Shown here in pieces: positions 17,634 through 21,910 of a stretch of 21,910 nucleotides of DNA; within the stretch, counting starts at the first letter, position 1; the number at the start of each line of letters is the position of its first letter. The position numbers were made by a program, and so were the translations under genes. This DNA comes from JAHRVQ01 sp964548025. Lineage in GTDB: Bacteria; Pseudomonadota; Gammaproteobacteria; Pseudomonadales; Azotimanducaceae. The stretch is taken from contig CAZJRI010000090.1 in the NCBI GenBank assembly GCA_964548025.1, positions 1 to 21,910 on the forward strand. Direction: 5' to 3'. The notes under the pieces were generated by a model, which worked only from the letters and a program-made list of their open reading frames with translations, was not told where the DNA came from and did no database searches.

Positions 17634-19453
17634 GATCTGTCTTCAACTCCTGCGGATTCATCTGCAAGGTCGTTATCAAGATTGTTAATCAATCGTCCTT
17701 TTAGACTCTGCGCTTCTTCAAGATCTGAGTAGAAACCGCCCCTGGCGAGCAGTTCCTCGTGGGTGCCCATTTCGATCATCCTGCCTTCTTCCAGGACGAT
17801 AATGCGGTCAGCATGGCGGGCGGTTGACACTCTGTGAGACACCAGCATGGTTGTTAGCTTGTGTCTGACTTCCTTCAGCCCGGAGAGGATATGTTCCTCC
17901 GTTTCCGTATCAACCGCCGAGAAACAGTCATCAAGAATTAATAACGGACTCATTCTTATCAAGCCTCTGGCCAGTGCCGTTCTTTGCTTCTGCCCGCCAG
18001 ACAAGGTAACTCCCCGTTCACCCAGCATGGTTTCCAACCCTTCAGGAAAATCTTCGATGGTTTCCCGTAGTGCGGCAGCGTCAGCGGACTCCCAGATTTC
18101 ATCGACTTCTCTGCCAGGATTGTCATAGGCGATGTTGTCTCCGAGACTGTCAGCGAAGAGGAATGGATCCTGTAAAACGAGGCAAACCTGCTGTCTTAGA
18201 ACCGTCAAAGGAAATCCGTCTATCGGATGATTGTCCAGGTAGATGTTACCCATGCTCGGATCCAGCAATCTGACGAATAGACGGAGCAGGGTGGATTTTC
18301 CTGATCCAACCCGTCCCAGAATAGCGATAGTCTCACCCGGTGATACCTCGAAATTAATATCTTCCAATGCATACTTGTTCTTGTTCTCGTATTGGTAATA
18401 GAGATTTTCAACCCGGATCTTACCAGTTAGATTAGGGAAGGCAGACGCAGGTGAATCCTGAATTTCAGGTTGATAGTCAAGAATCTCGAATAGTCTGGCG
18501 GTGCCTGAAGCACCCCTTTGCCACTGTGTTACCAGGGGGCCTACTTCTCTGACCGGCCAGAGCAACAAACCCAGGTAAGAGAAGAAAGCGACAAATGTTC
18601 CGAGAGTAATATCCCCTATATTCACGAGGTAGCTGCCGTAGGCAATAATAATGATCGTCGCAGACGCTGCGAGGGCAGGCATCAGCGCGCTTAAAAGCGA
18701 GGTAGTGAAAAAGAGGTTCAGATTATAATCGGCAAAATCCTGGTTAACATTTCCAAAACGATTGATTTCCTCCTGCTCCTGGGCCATTGCCTGAACGGTT
18801 CGAATACCATTCAGATTTTCCTGGACGAAAGTTGAAAGCTCAGAGAAACCTTCCTGGACCCGATAAGACTGCTGATAAATTCTCTTGGAATAGTAGTACG
18901 CAACGATACTGATAACTGGCAATGGAACCAGTACTGCCAGAGACAGTTTTACAGATAGCGAGAACATGAAAATAAGACCGACAGTTGCAGTGAATATTAA
19001 TACCGAGGTCATTCGGGTTGAACCGGCGATTACCTGTCTGACCAGCGAAATATCATTAATGGCTCTGGCCATCAGATCACCAATACTGTACTGCGAGAAG
19101 AAGCCGGGACCCTGCAGTTGCAGATGGTGATAGATGCGATTTCTGAGATCGAAAGCAGCATACATGCCTATCCTGCGGATTAGAATCCGACTGACAATTG
19201 TCACCATCATCTGGCAGAGCACACAAAAAACGATAGCCATCGCCGGGTCGCCAAGCGTTTGCTGTGCATCCGCCAGTGAGAGTTCGCCGGAGAGGACACC
19301 GCTTTTGCTTTCGGTGATATTATCGATCCCGGTTTTAACGTACATGGGGATCATTGCCTCGAAGATTCTGGCAACGAGCAATCCCGCTATGCCAATCGAA
19401 AACGCCCAGCCGTGTGCCCGAAGATAAGGCAACAAACGGAGTAGTATTTTCAT
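17630..19453 (-). CDS. ABC exporter half, degenerate Walker B / canonical signature subunit (MdlA-like)
   Basis: A 607-residue half-transporter with an N-terminal six-helix membrane domain (about 15-310) and an ATPase domain. Walker A is GRVGSGKST (about 378-386), the Q-loop is CLVLQDPFLF, the signature is canonical LSGGQ, and the H-loop is SHRVST. After Walker B the catalytic Glu is replaced by Asp509 (ILDDCFSAVD). It should form the degenerate ATP site with the LSQGE signature of its partner, while its own LSGGQ completes the partner's active site. First large gene of the operon; the start ATG 19453 lacks a clear Shine-Dalgarno. A 43-codon repeat-bearing ORF ends 81 nt upstream. Confidence 0.92.
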   Translation of the reverse strand: MKILLRLLPYLRAHGWAFSIGIAGLLVARIFEAMIPMYVKTGIDNITESKSGVLSGELSLADAQQTLGDPAMAIVFCVLCQMMVTIVSRILIRRIGMYAAFDLRNRIYHHLQLQGPGFFSQYSIGDLMARAINDISLVRQVIAGSTRMTSVLIFTATVGLIFMFSLSVKLSLAVLVPLPVISIVAYYYSKRIYQQSYRVQEGFSELSTFVQENLNGIRTVQAMAQEQEEINRFGNVNQDFADYNLNLFFTTSLLSALMPALAASATIIIIAYGSYLVNIGDITLGTFVAFFSYLGLLLWPVREVGPLVTQWQRGASGTARLFEILDYQPEIQDSPASAFPNLTGKIRVENLYYQYENKNKYALEDINFEVSPGETIAILGRVGSGKSTLLRLFVRLLDPSMGNIYLDNHPIDGFPLTVLRQQVCLVLQDPFLFADSLGDNIAYDNPGREVDEIWESADAAALRETIEDFPEGLETMLGERGVTLSGGQKQRTALARGLIRMSPLLILDDCFSAVDTETEEHILSGLKEVRHKLTTMLVSHRVSTARHADRIIVLEEGRMIEMGTHEELLARGGFYSDLEEAQSLKGRLINNLDNDLADESAGVEDRS

Positions 19454-19534
19454 ATCTGAATCAAATTTCGATAGCGATCTAGTTCGTCTGGCGAGCTAAA
19501 TCTGGTTAATGTGAATCATTGTTCAGCCGGACGA

Positions 19535-19666
19535 TCAAAGAATAGCCATCAATGTTGCCTTCGCAAATGTTGCCTTCGCAAATGTTGCTTTCGCAAATGT
19601 TGCTTTCGCAAATGTTGCTTTCGCAAGTAGGTAGATACTGATGGTTTTCTGTTTCGACTCTGTCAT
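19535..19666 (-). CDS. Hypothetical 43-residue peptide with five AKATF repeats (doubtful gene)
   Basis: A small ORF in the leader region of the ABC operon. It starts at ATG 19666, directly preceded by an in-frame TAA, and ends with TGA at 19535-19537. The peptide has a 14-residue head (MTESKQKTISIYLL), four copies of AKATF and a last AKATL, then MAIL. The five copies are the 15-bp DNA repeats read in frame; the only base change between copies turns AAA into AAG, both Lys. No Shine-Dalgarno precedes the ATG, so translation is unproven. It could be a leader peptide, a small membrane or helical peptide, or just chance reading of a non-coding repeat. Confidence 0.3.
   Translation of the reverse strand: MTESKQKTISIYLLAKATFAKATFAKATFAKATFAKATLMAIL
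19551..19625. repeat. 15-bp tandem repeat, five perfect-length copies
   Basis: Five head-to-tail units of AATGTTGC[CT]TTCGCA. Units one and two (19551-19580) have C, units three to five (19581-19625) have T at the same place; otherwise they are identical. The grouping of the variant suggests stepwise duplication by slippage. The unit is a multiple of three, so copy change would keep reading frames. It is a direct repeat array without spacers, hence not CRISPR. Confidence 0.95.
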
Positions 19667-19686
19667 TTAACTGAGAAGAATTCGTT

Positions 19687-19731
19687 GCTTCAGGTTAGTC
19701 CGACGAGGTCATGACCTCTTCAACCCGAAGC
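19687..19731. promoter_or_regulatory. Nested palindrome in the divergent ABC / acyl-CoA dehydrogenase region
   Basis: Outer arms GCTTCAGGTT (19687-19696) and AACCCGAAGC (19722-19731) pair at nine of ten positions. Inside lies the perfect 14-bp palindrome GAGGTCATGACCTC (19705-19718). It could be a regulator's operator for the divergent genes, or a structured RNA leader. No T run follows, so it is not a normal terminator. The remaining sequence of this 426-bp region, 19732-19879, shows no feature I can defend. Confidence 0.5.
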
Positions 19732-19879
19732 GGCGCATGATAGCGAATATAGGATTGAAAGGCCAGTTGGAGGATCGCTGAAGAGGACCCTGATCCAAGA
19801 CGTTTCGGAGAAGGCTATGCATTTGTAGTTACTTTTGTGTCATGCTCAAGCCTGTTTGGTTTTCGAATTGGAAGGTGAA

Positions 19880-21058
19880 ATGCAGGCAGAACTTACAGAG
19901 GCTGATGCAGCATTCCAGAAAGAAGTACGGGACTTTATTGTCGATAATCTTGATCCGGCTGTTTCCCGGAAGGTGAATCTGGGATATCCCGTAGACAAAT
20001 CAGAAGTTGACGACTGGACAAGGGCGCTCAATAAAAAGGGCTGGGCCGCGATTAACTGGCCGGTGGAGGTAGGTGGAACAGGCTGGAGTATGATAAGGCG
20101 GCATCTTTTTGAGATTGAAATGCGCTCGGCTCATGCCCCCGAGCTTCAGGGATTCGGCTTTAGTATGGTGGGTCCTGCAATCATAAAATACGGTACCGAC
20201 GAACAGAAACAGTATTACCTACCGAAGATCCTGAACGCTGATATTTCCTGGTGCCAGGGCTATAGCGAACCCCAGGCAGGATCAGACCTTGCGTCGGTTC
20301 GAACCCGGGCAGTATCTGATGGCGATGATTACATGGTCACGGGTTCAAAGATCTGGACATCTGCCGCAGAAAGAGCCGACCATATTTTCGCACTCGTACG
20401 GACTGATCCTGACGCAAAACCTCAACTGGGTATCAGCTTTCTCCTGATTGAGATGGATGATCCTGGTGTCACCGTCGAGCCTCTGATTGCCTTTAACGGC
20501 AAACGGCTCTGGAACCAGGTGTTCTTCGATCAGGTTAGAGTGCCCAAGAGCAACCGACTTGGCGCGGAAAATCAAGGCTGGTCTGTCGCAAAAAACCTGC
20601 TCGGTAATGAACGGCTACTGGTTTCAAGAGTTGCTGAAAACAGACGCATTCTGGGGAAGATCATCGAAATAACGAGACGCGAACTGGAAAGTGGGATTGA
20701 GTTTGATGCGGAACTGAATCTGAATATCTCAAGACTTGAAATTCGCTTACAGGCCCTGGATGCAACAGCCACGAGATTACTGTCGAAGTTTGACGATGGT
20801 GGCGCAATTGGCGCGGAACCTTCGATGCTCAAGTTGAAGGGCAGTCAATTGGTGCAGGATATGGACTGCCTGCTGCTCGAAGCAATTGGCTATTATGGTC
20901 TCCCACTCGATTCAATAATGAGGTCAGATTCAGCAATAGGGCCAGACTATTGTGACATGGTTGCAAGTGGTCTGTTTCACCATCGTGGGTTTACGATTGC
21001 TGGTGGATCGAGTGAAATTCAGCACAATATAATTGCCAAGGCCGTGTTGGGTTTGTAG
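19880..21058 (+). CDS. Acyl-CoA dehydrogenase (FadE-like)
   Basis: A 392-residue flavoprotein that would oxidise an acyl-CoA to the 2-enoyl-CoA. The N-terminal helical part (LTEADAAFQKEVRDFI, 5-20), the FAD/substrate loop WCQGYSEPQAGSDLA (124-138) and the C-terminal FTIAGGSSEIQHNIIAKAVL are all typical. In the position where medium-chain enzymes have catalytic Glu (YEGT), this protein has AGGSSE, as in the FadE group that includes actinobacterial steroid and branched-chain enzymes; some of these work as pairs. The start is ATG 19880, chosen for GGAAGG at 19870-19875; the frame is open to a TTG at 19835. It is divergent from the ABC operon and followed by two small inverted repeats. Confidence 0.9.
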   Translation: MQAELTEADAAFQKEVRDFIVDNLDPAVSRKVNLGYPVDKSEVDDWTRALNKKGWAAINWPVEVGGTGWSMIRRHLFEIEMRSAHAPELQGFGFSMVGPAIIKYGTDEQKQYYLPKILNADISWCQGYSEPQAGSDLASVRTRAVSDGDDYMVTGSKIWTSAAERADHIFALVRTDPDAKPQLGISFLLIEMDDPGVTVEPLIAFNGKRLWNQVFFDQVRVPKSNRLGAENQGWSVAKNLLGNERLLVSRVAENRRILGKIIEITRRELESGIEFDAELNLNISRLEIRLQALDATATRLLSKFDDGGAIGAEPSMLKLKGSQLVQDMDCLLLEAIGYYGLPLDSIMRSDSAIGPDYCDMVASGLFHHRGFTIAGGSSEIQHNIIAKAVLGL

Positions 21059-21089
21059 GCCTTGTATCCTGCAGTGTTTGGTCCTGTGG

Positions 21090-21105
21090 CTGAATTCATA
21101 TTCAG
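21090..21105. repeat. Small hairpin CTGAAT-TCAT-ATTCAG
   Basis: A perfect 6-bp stem with a 4-nt loop, 31 bp after the acyl-CoA dehydrogenase stop. No T run follows, so any terminator role is weak. Confidence 0.3.
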
Positions 21106-21135
21106 GGGGCTAATGAGTGAATTGGTATCAGATCG

Positions 21136-21159
21136 CCTGAAAATAGAATCATTTTCAGG
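21136..21159. repeat. Hairpin CCTGAAAAT-N6-ATTTTCAGG
   Basis: A perfect 9-bp inverted repeat with loop AGAATC, 77 bp after the acyl-CoA dehydrogenase stop and 45 bp before the next ATG. There is no U tract on either side. It may be a factor-dependent stop or an operator of the downstream gene. Confidence 0.4.
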
Positions 21160-21204
21160 ATCAACTTGTCTCCATAAGTAATTGAATTCGGTTACAATCT
21201 CTAT

Positions 21205-21910
21205 ATGAGTTCATCAATCAACAGCTCTTCAACCAGCGGAGCTTCAACCAATCAGGCGCCTGAGAACGCGTCTGAGAACGCTCCTGAGAATGAGGTAATT
21301 CAAACAGTGCCTGGCGAATTAATTGGTCAGTTGCTGCTCAAGGGTGGACATATCAGCGAGGTTGATCTCGACAAATCTGTTGAGATACAGAAATCTGTAG
21401 GTGGTCGGCTGGGTTCAATTCTCATCAGAATAGGGGCACTCTCTGAAGAAGTTCTTCTGGAAAACCTTGCGATACAAACCGGCCAGCGCATAGTGGGTAT
21501 CGACGTCTATCTGCCTGACTTCCATGATGTATTCATTGAAATGGAAGCGTCGGATATTGTCTTTGACTGGTTTCTCGATCAGTTCGTCGTTTTTTGGAAA
21601 GAGGGGAATTCAATCGTCTGTGCCTGTAAGGATGCAGTTTTTCTGATCAGGGATGCGATGCGGTACTTCTTCCCTAATACCGATATTGAATACTGCCTTA
21701 TTGGCAGCCAGGAATTGGATGCGGTACTTGATTACCTGAAGAAAGAGAAGTCCGTAGATGAACTGTTTAGTCAGGGAGACAGCAGTCGTGCCCTGAGGGA
21801 ACTGGCAGAAGAGGCACCGGTTGTCGAATTGGTAAATAATATTCTGGCTCAAGCCATCAATACAGAGTCATCTGATGTCCATGTTGAGCCCGATGAATCC
21901 GGTTTTGCAG
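21205..21910 (+). CDS. GspE/PilB-type assembly ATPase, N-terminal part (cut by window end)
   Basis: The first 235 codons of a type II secretion / type IV pilus ATPase. Residues 1-35 are a Ser/Asn/Pro/Glu-rich tail with repeated PEN and SEN. A MshEN/T2SSE_N domain follows (GELIGQLLLKGG, GGRLGSILIRIGALSEE, about 37-95). RALRELAEEAPVVELVNNIL followed by AQAINTESSDVHVEP (about 197-231) is the hallmark entry into the ATPase domain. Walker boxes would lie beyond the window. It would energise pseudopilus or pilus assembly at the inner membrane. The start ATG 21205 has no Shine-Dalgarno; a TACAAT at 21193-21198 lies 7 bp upstream. Confidence 0.85.
   Translation, partial: MSSSINSSSTSGASTNQAPENASENAPENEVIQTVPGELIGQLLLKGGHISEVDLDKSVEIQKSVGGRLGSILIRIGALSEEVLLENLAIQTGQRIVGIDVYLPDFHDVFIEMEASDIVFDWFLDQFVVFWKEGNSIVCACKDAVFLIRDAMRYFFPNTDIEYCLIGSQELDAVLDYLKKEKSVDELFSQGDSSRALRELAEEAPVVELVNNILAQAINTESSDVHVEPDESGFA

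Noticed and set aside
19551..19625. CRISPR array
   Set aside because: The units are 15 bp, directly adjacent, and have no unique spacers.
19518..19631. Plus-strand reading of the tandem repeat as NVAFA pentapeptides
   Set aside because: No start codon precedes it after the in-frame TGA, and it stops right after the array; too short for a pentapeptide-repeat protein.

Overview
The window looks like a chromosomal segment of a gammaproteobacterium, probably free-living and possibly marine. This is inferred from protein character only: a GspE/PilB-type assembly ATPase, a DinF-like MATE pump, an MdlAB-like ABC pair, c-di-GMP signalling, and acyl-CoA dehydrogenase, hydroxyacyl-CoA dehydrogenase-type SDR and luciferase-like oxidoreductase genes. 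No rRNA, tRNA, CRISPR array, integrase or insertion sequence was seen. Base composition looks even, so nothing marks a recently acquired island.

Layout. (1) 72-5901, plus strand: a two-component c-di-GMP module. A large membrane sensor kinase (two likely seven-bladed Reg_prop propellers, Y_Y_Y, TM, PAS, HisKA_2 kinase) overlaps a REC-PAS-GGDEF-EAL response regulator whose GGDEF is degenerate and whose EAL is intact. (2) 5915-9328, minus strand: two unrelated MFS transporters followed by a SIRT4-like class II sirtuin. (3) 9457-9831, plus: a small protein with two zf-TFIIB-type zinc ribbons. (4) 9899-10948, minus: an Rv3520c-like LLM oxidoreductase, then 11116-12459, minus: a DinF-like MATE transporter. 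(5) 12744-12944, plus: a lone Arc-type ribbon-helix-helix protein preceded by a 15-bp direct repeat. (6) 13023-13631, minus: a CDP-alcohol phosphatidyltransferase; 13720-14238, plus: an exported peroxiredoxin-fold protein whose peroxidatic Cys is Ser. (7) 14249-15639, minus: an MFE-2-like SDR and a DUF3592 membrane protein. (8) 15744-19453, minus: a heterodimeric ABC exporter overlapping by ATGA, with one degenerate and one canonical ATP site. (9) 19454-19879: a 426-bp divergent control region with five perfect 15-bp tandem repeats, a 43-codon minus-strand ORF containing them, and a nested palindrome. (10) 19880-21058, plus: an acyl-CoA dehydrogenase. (11) 21205 to the window end, plus: the N-terminal part of a GspE/PilB-type ATPase.

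How the genes fit together. The kinase and regulator at the left edge are almost certainly cognate: an extracytoplasmic signal should control c-di-GMP breakdown. The ACAD, SDR and LLM genes suggest fatty-acid, sterol or related acyl-CoA metabolism, and a SIRT4-type deacylase would suit such a cell. Four transporter systems lie within 13 kb, so small-molecule export is a theme. I found no convincing new multi-gene system. The least explained elements are the repeat-bearing small ORF in front of the ABC exporter, the nested palindrome beside it, the Cys-less peroxiredoxin and the sirtuin-MFS operon.
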